Source: Berberis thunbergii (taxonomy: Eukaryota > Streptophyta > Magnoliopsida > Ranunculales > Berberidaceae). Taken from it: a stretch of DNA of 64,000 nt. Location of the stretch: the NCBI GenBank assembly GCA_003290165.1, contig QNQO01008307.1:62001-126000 (forward strand), in the 5' to 3' direction. Below, piece by piece: positions 1 to 10,146 of this stretch. The notes beneath the pieces are model-generated. The model saw nothing but the letters and a program-made list of their open reading frames with translations, made no database searches and was not told the DNA's origin. Made by a program: the position numbers and the translations under genes. Positions within the stretch are counted from its first letter, which is position 1; every line of letters begins with the position of its first letter.

Positions 1-471
1 CCTGTGAGAATGCTCTCGATGGTGGTACTGAATTGGTCCTTGTTTGACATGTCCAGTTGATCTGTGTGCTGACAATTATAACAAACATATCCAACCTATT
101 CTTTTCAGCTTATGTTATCAGGATCTAATAACTTGTTTTAAATGATTCGCAGGGAAACAACATTAGACTTAACCTTGATCATGGGAGCTTTGTATTCATC
201 TTGCTTATTTCTCCGTAACTTGTACAAATTGGTATCCACCAACTTGTACAAATGAACACATGCTTGGCACATTTATAGCAAATTTTTTATTGCCCGTTGA
301 TCCCATCACGTCCCAAATCCGTTTGGGATGTGACGATGTTGGGATGAGTCTATCCCGTCCTGATCCCAAACGAAGGAGATGGGATAGGATGAAGTCCATC
401 CCGTCCCGTTCCCACTCCTATTTTTAATGATATATACCTTCGGAATAGAGAATGTGGGAGAATGGGCGGGC
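1..471. other. Left edge, no assignable gene
   Basis: A short open frame from base 3 to a TGA at 45-47 could be the tail of a gene lying to the left, but it is only 14 codons and I do not recognise it. Bases 288-420 are rich in CCCGTCC / GGGATG motifs on both strands, a pattern typical of the ends of small DNA transposons, but no clear target duplication was found. Bases 440-471 are purine-rich directly before the LTR. Confidence 0.25.
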
Positions 472-2016
472 TGATGTAGGATCTCTTATTACTTTAGCCT
501 GATTAGGTATTCTATTTTTATAGGATTTCGATTAAGGATGTCTAATTGTTTTAGGTGATGCATAAGGTTATTTCTAGTTTAGCTAGGATTTTTTTTTTTT
601 AGCATAGAAAGACAAGCATTGTGAAAACAACGAACAAATTATCAATCAATCAAATTATACTCTCATAACTATCATCCTCTTTATTATTTCTTCTTCTACA
701 ATTCTCCCTAAATTCTCTATCGTCTACAAACAAATTTCGATTTCCTTTATTCTCCTTTTGAAATCTCTTAATCTTCTTATTATTTTCAACATCCGCTGCG
801 CGAATTGGTATTAGAGCCAATTCTTTATTTTCATTGTTTTCATCACATCTATCGTGTTATTTGTTTTCACCCACTACCACCCATTTTTGTCTCCTCAATC
901 TTCTTCGATCTTATTGACAGAAAAAATAATCAGCCTTCAAACTCTCCCATCTAACCCATTGTTTCCATCGTCTTATCGTTTGTTAATTTTTTTGGTCGTC
1001 AATAAAAAATAAAATAAAAAATATATTTATATATATATAAACCATCCCTTCCCTTCCCAAATCCTTCTTTCATTCAAACCAAAATTACTAAACCATTGTC
1101 TTCATCATGTCTTCGATACCCCCCTGGTTCTCAATTCTAACTTCAAGGGCCCCAAAATCAGTTCAATAGCACCCTGAATACACATAGTTCCAATGTTCCC
1201 AGAAACCCAAATCCAAACCTCAAATAAAATCTCTTATTTCTCACCTTATCAATATCATCTTCTTCAACCTAAAATCATACCAACACCGTTATCCACAAAC
1301 AACCCTTCAACTAACCCCATCCTTAAATAATCCACAATCAATCCCTTATTCACATCCATCGTCCCAAACCAACCATTATCATTACAGAAAACCTTCATTT
1401 CGTGCCTAGAAACCCTCCTCGTCAACTCTCATCCCATCCCACCACAATCACATCCACAGTTACAAATCCAAAACATACCAATTCCTCATCATCGATCCAA
1501 TTTTATAGTCAAATTAGTCGAATGCACGCTTCATTTGTTTCAAAAAAGAAGAAGTCATCATGACTAACTCTTCCAAATCAAGCAACCAAATTTTAGCAAT
1601 TATGTTACCAAAAACGATTTGCAAGTTGCATTGAAACAATCACAAAATGAATTGTTTGAGAGAATTTCTCTTGTATTGAAGAATATCGTTGTTGACCAAA
1701 CAAAAAAGAATTGAAGGTGACAGTTAAGAAACAAATTGACTCATCTTCATCCTCCCTTCACCAATTGCACTCAACAAAACCGATGTTCAAGAAAGCACAA
1801 GGGGACCCCTTTGTAATTTCTCCATCAAAGTCCATTACTTTTCATGAACTTCAGGATGATTCTCATGATGATGAGTTGGAGGATGTTGTCATGCAAACCT
1901 ATGACAAACAAATTATTCGTTTACAACTTCAAAATCTCAATCCTCTTACTTTTGGCAAACCAAACAGTGAAGTATTTGTGGATTGGATTTCAGATTCTTT
2001 GAATTCATCAATGTAG
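472..2016 (+). mobile_element. Truncated LTR retroelement: LTR, PBS, gag remnant
   Basis: A putative LTR opens with TGATGTAGGATC at 472 and ends near 791-800. It is followed at 806-818 by TGGTATTAGAGCC, which resembles the primer-binding site complementary to initiator methionine tRNA (usual form TGGTATCAGAGCC). A leader and a decayed gag-like region follow to 2016. No protease, polymerase or second LTR was found downstream, so this is a 5' fragment. The plus orientation comes from the order LTR, PBS, gag. The LTR right boundary is uncertain by about 10 bp. Confidence 0.6.
1560..2016 (+). pseudogene. Decayed gag N-terminal region
   Basis: An ATG at 1560 opens a short frame. It is out of frame with the region around 1605-1710, which reads as a charged helical gag-like N-terminus (NDLQVALKQSQNELFERI). 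A third open stretch at 1711-2016 ends with a KPNSEVFVDWI-like segment, resembling the start of the retrotransposon gag domain where an EFIDWL-type motif is common. At least one frame change and a stop after residue 101 of the last stretch make it non-functional. The call rests on its position behind an LTR and PBS and on weak motif similarity. Confidence 0.4.
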
Positions 2017-4751
2017 ATTCAATATACAAAAGTAATTTGAATTTAATATTCATTCCAAAAGATGATAATATAAGCTAAATGTGGCGTTTTGGCACATTAG
2101 ACATACCCACTCAAACTTCATCAAGATTGCCAAACAAATCACATGGTGGGGTACGCCTAATTTATATAGGTTTGAAGAGAGTGTTAAATCTTGAAGTTAT
2201 TAGAAGTGGTGATCTCCTAGCCATGAAAAAAAATGTTTAATTGAGTTTACGTGTCATGGAAAAACATTTTCCACCATTTTTTTTAATTGAGGCTTGAATA
2301 AGGTTTTCTTGTTGATATGCTTACTTTGGTTGTTGGAGCAGGATAACCAAAGGAAAAAAGTAATTTTTCAGGGACTTGCATTTGATGCCACGTGAAGTCC
2401 TTAAATCCATGTCATCTTCTCTTCCTTTGCAATAATGACACAGTGAAGAACTGATAATTGTTTCACTTGAAAATAGAATGAGAGCATAAATGCAGGAAGT
2501 TTGAGATCAACAATGTTCCTTTAATGGAAAAGTGCATAATTGAAATTAGAAGGGAGGTTGGATGAAAGAGAATACGTTAAAGAGACGATGAGACATGTGA
2601 CGTTTCTTATATTAATATCCAAAATGTGTATTTCATGTGAGGCTTGCTTTATCTAATGTTGGATGAAGTGGTGTCGTACCCAATTGGACAATTATAATAA
2701 GGCATCAACTATTTAACACCACAAATTCCTCTCTCCCACACCACAAATAATTTTTTTTTGTACTTGCTAACCCACGCCACCCATTTAAACCACTATTCAT
2801 ATTCTTCATATTTCACCCTCTATTCTCAAGAAGAAGAACAACAACAACATGGAAGGAGTAGCGAGAAAGGAGGCGATCGATTGCGATGAACGGTGAGAGA
2901 CGACCGACGACGACGAGAGACGCAGGAGATGGGGCCACAACCACAACCACAACAACCACAATCACCCCTTTTCCATATTCTTATTCTTCACCTTCACCTT
3001 CCCCTCTCCATTTTCTTATTCGCATTCCCCCTCTACCAGTTATCCAATCATCGCCCATTCATACAATCCCACTATCTCTTCTTCTCCCATACAACCACAA
3101 TAGCCATCGTTGCCCCTATCCATATCCATATTTTTCTTTACATTTCCTTATCTATTTTCGTTTTTTTCCTCGCCCTCGCGATGGCCTATGCGATGATGGG
3201 TTCCCTACTCGCAACAGGCTGCACGAGGGCAAAAACTTTGGCCCTCGCGACGACTCCTGCAAGTGAAAAACTGACAATCATGTAGGGTCAAAATTTTCGC
3301 TCTCACACAGCCTACTGCAAGTGGGGAACCATCGTCACACAGGCCGCTTGTGAGGACGAGGAAAAAAAACCACAAGAATTCCACGTAGAGTGCAAATATA
3401 AAATTTAGAATAAATGCAAAATTAAGAACTAGTTACATACCTGGAAGTGGATTTCGGCAAAACTTCACAAATCGATGGATTTCGAGATAGGTAGAACTCA
3501 AAATACCCACCATAAACCAAACCCCTTAACAAAGTGAAACCTTTTAAAATACCTTAAATATAAACAAGCCGGAGGGGGGGGGGCGAGATAGATTTATAGT
3601 TATAAATAGGATGATGCAGGACATCATCATGCATGCTTTTATTTTCTAGGTAGTGTAGGATTATGTCAAATATTTGTATTTCATAGATTTTAGTAGGATT
3701 GAAAATACTATGAAACCAGGATTTGCAACAAGGGTGATTTGACGTGATCTTGAAAAATGAAATCCCCAAAGTGTTTATGAGTATCTTGAGGTTGTGAAAA
3801 TTCCTCTGATGATGTCACGACGTCCTAGTTGTAGAACCTGGTTGCAAACTTGGTTCCCTAGCCTCGTTCTACTAGGATTAGGAATTATAATTGCAAGTGT
3901 TTTTATTATAGGTTGTAAACCATCATTGTGTTAGATTAATGAATAATAAAATTTAGAATGAAATTTATCTTTTTTATATTGGCTTGTGGAATTCAAGTTT
4001 CACCATCTCTTCGTTTGTGCTTGTGGATTCAAGCTTCGTCTCTTATTCTAACCCGTTACTCTTTCCAAATAAATGAAAACACAAAATTTTTTATCATATG
4101 AAGATCCATTCGCAGTCCTTTACGAAAGCTCAACTTTTGGAAGAGGCAAGAGTTTTAATTGGCTATTTGACCATGAGATGCGTGTTTTGGTGCTGCATGA
4201 GGATAATTTTGTGCAAAAGTAACTAACGGTATATAAACCTTGAATCCACAAGGGTAATAAGATGAAGGGATGGATAATCCTTAAAGCCACAATGTATAAG
4301 GGAAAAGAAAACGCATAAATGGAAGTAGACGATGGAGGTGGGAGTTGCGTGGTGAACAAAAATGTCAAAAAACCTCAAGTCAGCACCTAAAAACAAAATC
4401 TTTTTTATTTTTTCAGCCTATAATCAACAGTCCATTTAGAAGCAAAACAAATAATTCATTCAGAAGCTCGTTCAGAGCTTCTAACTCCAGAGTAGAAGTA
4501 TAGGTCCGTACAAGTAGATTGGCTTCGTAAGGAAGTATAGAAGCATATATTTTTATCATGTCAAACAACATAAATCATTCATGACTTACAACTATGTTAA
4601 ACAACCAATGACAATCACCGAGCACACCTACCTTAGGTATACATACCCTTATCTAAACTACAATGATGGGGTCATTGTATTATTTTTTCGAAAGTGAATA
4701 AGGTTTTAAAATTGACTATATAGCGGTAAACCAACCACATAAATGTTTAAA
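2017..4751. other. Intergenic, no supported gene
   Basis: No coding region is supported. Two overlapping open frames at 2886-3285 are proline-, histidine- and tyrosine-rich products of a pyrimidine-rich low-complexity stretch. A segment near 3170-3350 (CGCCCTCGC..., AAGTGGGGAACC) recurs in diverged form at 9940-9990, so both probably belong to one repeat family. A G9 tract lies near 3574-3582. The rest is AT-rich and unassigned. Confidence 0.4.
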
Positions 4752-4984
4752 GGCAATGACTAAATGACACCACCATTTATGCTAAAGGACACTACAATTG
4801 CTCTATTTTATGAAATACACCACCACCAATATAAAAAAACCTTAACCACCTCTATTCTCCTTTCTCACCAGGGGCGGACCTATTCAGGGACCAGAGGGGG
4901 CAGCTGCCCCCCCTGAACTTTTAAAAAATTTTAAAAAAAAATTTTGGTTCGTATTTAAAAAAAAAAAAATTTACTATTACATCT

Positions 4985-5175
4985 AGGGCTTCCCCTTCCC
5001 CTTCCCTTCCCTTCCCCTTCCCCTTCTTCGAGTCTCTCACACAGCCGCACAAAACAGCGGCGCAAGGCGCAACTAGGGCTTCCCCTTCTTTGTTCTCTCG
5101 AGTCTCTCACACAGCCACACAAAGCAGCGGCGCAACTAGGGCTTCCCCTTCTTCGAGTCTCTCACACAGCCCTGT
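4985..5175 (+). repeat. Three tandem copies in the hAT leader
   Basis: A unit containing CTAGGGCTTCCCCTTC, GAGTCTCTCACACAGCC and CAGCGGCGCAA occurs three times with small changes (starting near 4984, 5071 and 5136, the last partial). The first copy also carries an internal CCCTTCC expansion. It lies upstream of the leader intron, so it is probably 5' UTR or promoter-proximal transposon DNA. Confidence 0.7.
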
Positions 5176-6789
5176 TCGCGGACTCTAGGGGTTCGGAACT
5201 TCTTTTCTAGCCTGGGTGGCTTCCATTTCTGCTATGTGAGTTCATTTTTAGATCTAATTTTACTGTTCTAGACTTCTAGTTGTGATCCAAACTTATAGGT
5301 TCTTCTTCTTGATGCAATCTTTTCTATTGTTGTTCCTGTTTGTGTAAGCTTACTAAGTTACTATATTGGTACTTATGAGAGGAGAAGGTGAAATATTTGC
5401 AGAGAAACATGGGATCTTTAGCTTCAATTGAACAATTTGATCTCACCTTTTTTTAAGTTTATTATGGAGATCCATCAATATAAGATGTCATAGATCTCAA
5501 TATTCAATATAGGTTGATTGGGTTCTTTTCTCTGTTTTTCTTGTGTTTTCCTTTTTTAATTTCTTCATCTCTCACTGCTTTAACTCTTTGTACTATCAAT
5601 TGTTCATCTTAAATTTTCAAATTGGACTTTTCACTTTCTCAGTAAAGACACTAAATCTTTTACTCTTGCTAGTACTCCTCATCTCTACCTACTCATGATT
5701 ATTAGTTTGTAACAGTCTAAAATTTTGAAAGAAGAAAAGAGGAAGGTAGTGGAGAGCATAAAAGAGTTTGCATTTTGAAGAAGAAAAGGGAGGGTCTATC
5801 AAAAGCTCCAATTCTGAGGAAAGGGACTCACCATCAATTGGGCACCATGAGGAAGTAAAAATTCGAGCAGTGATAAGCTTGTCATGACTCTCTCATTTTT
5901 TTTTCTTATACTCCTCAAACTGTCTTCAGTACTAGAGAGTCTAAGTGAAGTACACATACATAGATCAGTGTTTTAGCAAAGAAGATTAAAAAAAGGTGCT
6001 AACTGCTAAATGATCTAATGGAGGGTCACCTTCCCTTCCTGCAAATGGCCCAATGGTGATGTTTGTTTTGTGAATAAGTAGGAAAGGACTAAATGCTGCA
6101 TTCTACCATGTGAGATGTCTCTATGAATGTAGAAAGAAGAATATGTAAAGGAGTATATCCACCACATAAACAGCAGTGCAAGTGGTGCCCATGGACCATG
6201 GTGAATGTATAGGAAGAAAACTACCTTTCAATGGTCTCCACTTGAGATCTCTCTCAACTCTCGTGCTCCAGCTGAAATAGTTGACTAAATTAGATCATCT
6301 CATCTTACCCATCACTTCAAGCAACTTATTTTTGTCTCAAGTAATAATAAGATCAAAGAGTTGGGAAAATAAAACACAGTAACAATTAATTATGCTTCTG
6401 ACATGTGAGCAATCAGATGGGGTGGGGGACCTAGAAACCAGACAGTAGTTAGGTCAAATTTCTGGTTTTGGTTGGCCTTGATTTTTCTTCACAAGTGATA
6501 AACCATGACCCAACCTTTACTCATATTTCTTTACAAAAGATAGAGAAAGTGTGTGCTCCAATTGCTACAACTGCAATACAACCAGTTCCTGGTGCTCCTT
6601 AGTTCTTCAGTCTTCCTTCAATAATATTCAATTTTTTGAGTTACATATTTTTTGCACCTTGCTTTCATTGCTTTGGGCTGTAATTTTTGTACAATCTAAT
6701 AGTTTATTTGTGGTGTAGTGGACAAGTTGGGAGCTGGATTGCTTTCATTGCAGTTGTATTGCGGCTCTTCTTTCCAAAACATTTCCCAG

Positions 6790-6947
6790 GTAAGAGTTTT
6801 AGTCTTTTTTCTAAACATTGTTTTCATAAATATTGTTAGAGCTTGTATGTTTTTCCATGATAACAATGTTTGAAAGTAAATATTATATATTTATTTACTT
6901 AATTAATATTTTAGTTACTTATTTAATATATTATTTATTTTTTCCAG
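6790..6947 (+). other. Leader intron of the hAT transposase
   Basis: A strong donor (CAG|GTAAGAG) at 6789/6790 and a pyrimidine-rich acceptor (TTTTTTCCAG) ending at 6947 define a 158 bp AT-rich intron. The acceptor lies two bases before the ATG at 6950. This supports 6950 rather than the in-frame upstream ATG at 6833, which would sit inside the intron and add a hydrophobic tail foreign to the family. Confidence 0.7.
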
Positions 6948-6949
6948 CT

Positions 6950-9317
6950 ATGGACAAGTTTTTGAAAAGAAAGTCTGTGTCTGAGTTACCATCCCCTAGC
7001 TTACAAAATAATGAGGGTGGTCAGTTTGATCCAATCTCAAAGCCAATTCACGTGGATTATGATATGTCAAATCTTCCAGCAGATCCCGGATCAAGACCTC
7101 GAATTTCAGACTATCATCCTAATGATCAGGACATAATTAGAAGAGCATATTTACAAAGGGGTCCATGTCAGCCTAAAAATCACAAATTTCCACAAAAGAA
7201 AATGGGAGGTGGGATGAGACGTTTTAATGTAGCTTGGTTCGACCAACATAAAGATTGGTTGGAGTATAGCATAGAGAAAGATGCTGCATATTGTTTGCAT
7301 TGCTATCTCTTCAAACCGAATTTCGGGGATCAAAGTGGTGGGAACACTTTTGTCGTGGAAGGGTTCGATAATTGGAAGAAACCGGATAAATTACAATGTC
7401 ATTTGGGAAAGACTCATTACGAAGCTTATACAATGAGTCAAAATTTGATGAAGCAAAAGCAGCATATCCAAACTTTTTTCGTTAAACAATCAGACCAAGC
7501 TAAACTTGAGTATCGGACCCGTTTAAATGCTTCAATTGACTGTATTCGATTTCTTTTGCATCAAGGATTGGCTTTTCGTGGTCATGATGAATCTGAAGAC
7601 TCAAAGAATAGAGGAAACTTTCTTGAACTTTTGGAGTATACAGCTCATCACAATGAAGACATAAAGAAAGTTGTTTTAAAATATGCTCCTGAAAATCACA
7701 AGTTGATTTCACCAAAAGTTCAAAAAGACATTACAAAAGCGGTTGCAATTAAGACTTCTGACGTTATTCTTGAAGATCTTGGTGACGCATTATTTGCAGT
7801 TTTGGTTGACGAATCTCGTGATTTTTCAATCAAAGAGCAAATGGCAGTTGTTTTACGCTTTGTGGACAAAAGTGGGTGTGTTATTGAACGATTCTTAGGT
7901 ATAACTCATGTTTCTAATACAACCGCAATTTCACTGAAGAAGGCACTGGGAAAAATTCTTTCCAAGTATAATTTGAGCATCACTAGGTTGCGTGGACAAG
8001 GTTACGATGGGGCCAGTAATATGCAAGGTGAGTTCAACGGACTTAAAGCACTGATTATGAAAGAAAACCAGTCTGCATTTTATGTCCATTGTTTTGCGCA
8101 TCAGCTTCAACTGACACTGGTACATGTCGCAAAAAACCATCCTCGGATCGCATTATTTTTTAACTTAATTACTACAGCAGTGAATATTGTTGGGGTTTCA
8201 TGCAAACGCAAAGATATTCTTCGAGATAAACAAACTATTGACCTTATTGAGAAACTTAATAGTGGTGAACTTTCAAGTGGTAAAGGGTTGAACCAAGAGA
8301 CTACTCTCACACGAGCCGGTGATACTCGATGGGGTTCTCATTATACTACGATAATAAGGTTGATTCTTATGTTTTCTTCGGTGATAGATGTACTTGAAAT
8401 TGTCGTTGGAGATGGCACCAGCTCAGAACAAAGGGGTGAAGCTTATGCTTTATTAGAATCAATGCAATGTTTTGATTTTATCCTGATTTTACATATGATG
8501 AAAGATGTATTAGGCATTACCAATGAATTATCAAAATCATTGCAAAAAAAAAGATCAAGACATTGTGAATGCCATCAATCTCGTTGAAATATCTAAGCAA
8601 AGGTTCCAAATGATGAGAGAAAATGAATGGGATTCACTCATTGCTGATGTATCTTCATTTTGTGGGAAACATAATATCACCGTTCCTCGAATGGATGATG
8701 ACTTTGTACCTCGGGGGCGATCACGGCGTAGACAAGAAGTAGTTACAAATCTCCATCACTATCGAGCTGAATTATTTTATACGTGCATAGATATGCAGCT
8801 TCAAGAGCTCAATAATCGTTTTGACGAGGTGAATACAGAGTTACTTTTGTGTATGGCATGCTTAAGTCCAAACAATTCATTTTCAGCATTTGACCACCAG
8901 AAGTTGATCCGTCTTGCTCAATTTTATCCAATGGATTTCTCAGATTTTGATTTGATGGTGCTTCAAGATCAATTGAAAACTTATATTATGGATGTGCGAT
9001 CAAATAGTGAATTTTCAAATATAATCGGTATAGGTGGTCTTGCTAAGAAGATGGTTGAAACAAAAAAGGATGTCGTATATCCTATGGTTTATTTACTCAT
9101 CACATTATCATTGATTCTACCTGTTGCCACTGCTACAGTTGAAAGGGCATTTTCAGCTATGCATATTGTGAAGAGTCGCCTAAGGAATCGAATGGGAGAT
9201 GATTGGATGAATGATTGTTTGGTGGCATACATTGAAAGGGATGTTTTGGATAGCATTGAAAATGAAGCCATCATGCAACAATTTCAGAACATGAGATCGC
9301 GACGTGTAGATTTGTAA
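6950..9317 (+). pseudogene. hAT transposase (TTF zinc finger / DUF4371 / hAT-C), one frameshift
   Basis: The protein would cut and rejoin the element's ends. From the ATG at 6950, residues about 90-125 form the TTF-type zinc finger (FDQHKDWLEYS, AAYCLHCYLFKPN). A DUF4371-like RNase-H-fold region follows with LVDESRDFS and GQGYDGASNMQGEF motifs. The C-terminal hAT dimerisation domain (TATVERAFSAM, MNDCLVAYIERD) ends at 9317. The frame breaks at 8544-8552, a run of nine A where eight would keep both halves in one frame; the overlapping second frame continues the same family without a gap. Full length would be about 790 residues, normal for this class. Alternatives to a real lesion are a base-call error in the A-run or slippage on it. 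Several relatives are annotated in plants as zinc finger MYM-type protein 1. Confidence 0.9.
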
Positions 9318-10146
9318 AAATGTGGTTAAATGATATGGTTAGAAAGAAATGGTAGGTGTTTTGAAGGGTCCTTATAAGGACATTCCTTTATAGATAATAT
9401 TTTTTGTACGTATGAGTTGCATAGTTGCAATTTATAGATAATATTTTTTTGTAAATTGGTGAGGTGAATTCCTCTCACCTCTCCCATCTTTTGTAAGTAA
9501 TACAATATCTTATTTTATGACTTAACATAAGAAAGTAAATAGTAGTATTTAAATTTGTCACTTAATTTTTTTTTTTTTGGAAAAAGGTTATTTTAGTAAA
9601 TTATTTTTATCAACAAATATTACTTTGTCAGTTCGCCCCCCTGGAGTGAAATCCTGGGTCCGCCCCTGTTTCTCACTATCTTATCCATCAAGCACCACTA
9701 CCACCGTCGGCGACATTGATTCTCCCTTTCCACCGCCAGCCTCCGCCGAATGACACCCAAGCCCCCGCTTGCTTATTTTCTTATTTGTTTTTTTATTTTC
9801 TTCTTCTTCTTCTTCTTCTTATTATTATCTTATTCTTTTTATTTTTATTCTTCATATTTATTTATTCATTATCCTTAATCTCTTTTTTTGTATATTTTTT
9901 TTCTCTTATATTTTCATTTTATTCTCTCCTGTTTTTTCTTCATTCGCCCTCGCTGAGGCTCCTACAAATGGGGAACCCACACTCGCACAAGAGTTGTGGT
10001 GTAGCTGACGGTGGTAGGGGGTGGTGGTGGGGCGAGGCAGTGTTGTTCCTATGAATAGATAAGAGAATATGGAAAAGGGAATGTGGTGGTGTTCTTCAAC
10101 ATAAATGGTAGTGTCATTTATTCATTGCGTCGCCATTTTTAAATTG

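Larger units (their letters stand above)
4869..9668 (+). mobile_element. 4,800 bp hAT transposon, nearly intact
   Basis: The ends are terminal inverted repeats starting CAGGGGCGGACC, fitting the hAT end consensus (C/T)ARNG. They are flanked by a perfect 8 bp target duplication, TTTCTCAC, at 4861-4868 and 9669-9676. Inside are a long 5' leader with a tandem repeat, a leader intron (6790-6947) and a transposase of the zinc-finger MYM-type / TTF-hAT class. A 576 bp relative with the same end type lies in ERG intron 5 (28860-29435). The perfect duplication and largely open transposase suggest recent insertion; a one-base frameshift in the transposase is the only lesion seen. Confidence 0.93.
4752..10134. 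mobile_element. Small TIR element split by the 4.8 kb hAT
   Basis: The left end at 4752 and the inverted right end at 10134 share an imperfect terminal inverted repeat of about 45 bp (core AAATGACACYACCATTTAT). The flanks are ATGTTTAAA (4743-4751) and ATTTTTAAA (10135-10143), matching at 8 of 9 positions, as expected for a 9 bp target duplication of a Mutator-like element. Without the hAT and its duplication the element is about 575 bp (4752-4868 plus 9677-10134). Its open frames (9716-10054) are pyrimidine-tract translations, so it is non-autonomous. The superfamily is inferred only from the duplication length. Confidence 0.5.

Noticed and set aside
2886..3285. Two overlapping plus-strand open frames of 126 and 130 codons
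   Set aside because: Both are pyrimidine-tract translations rich in P, H, S and Y, overlap each other in different frames, and match no family I know.
9716..10054. Open frame of 112 codons, highly hydrophobic
   Set aside because: It is a translation of T-rich low-complexity DNA inside a transposon, not a membrane protein gene.
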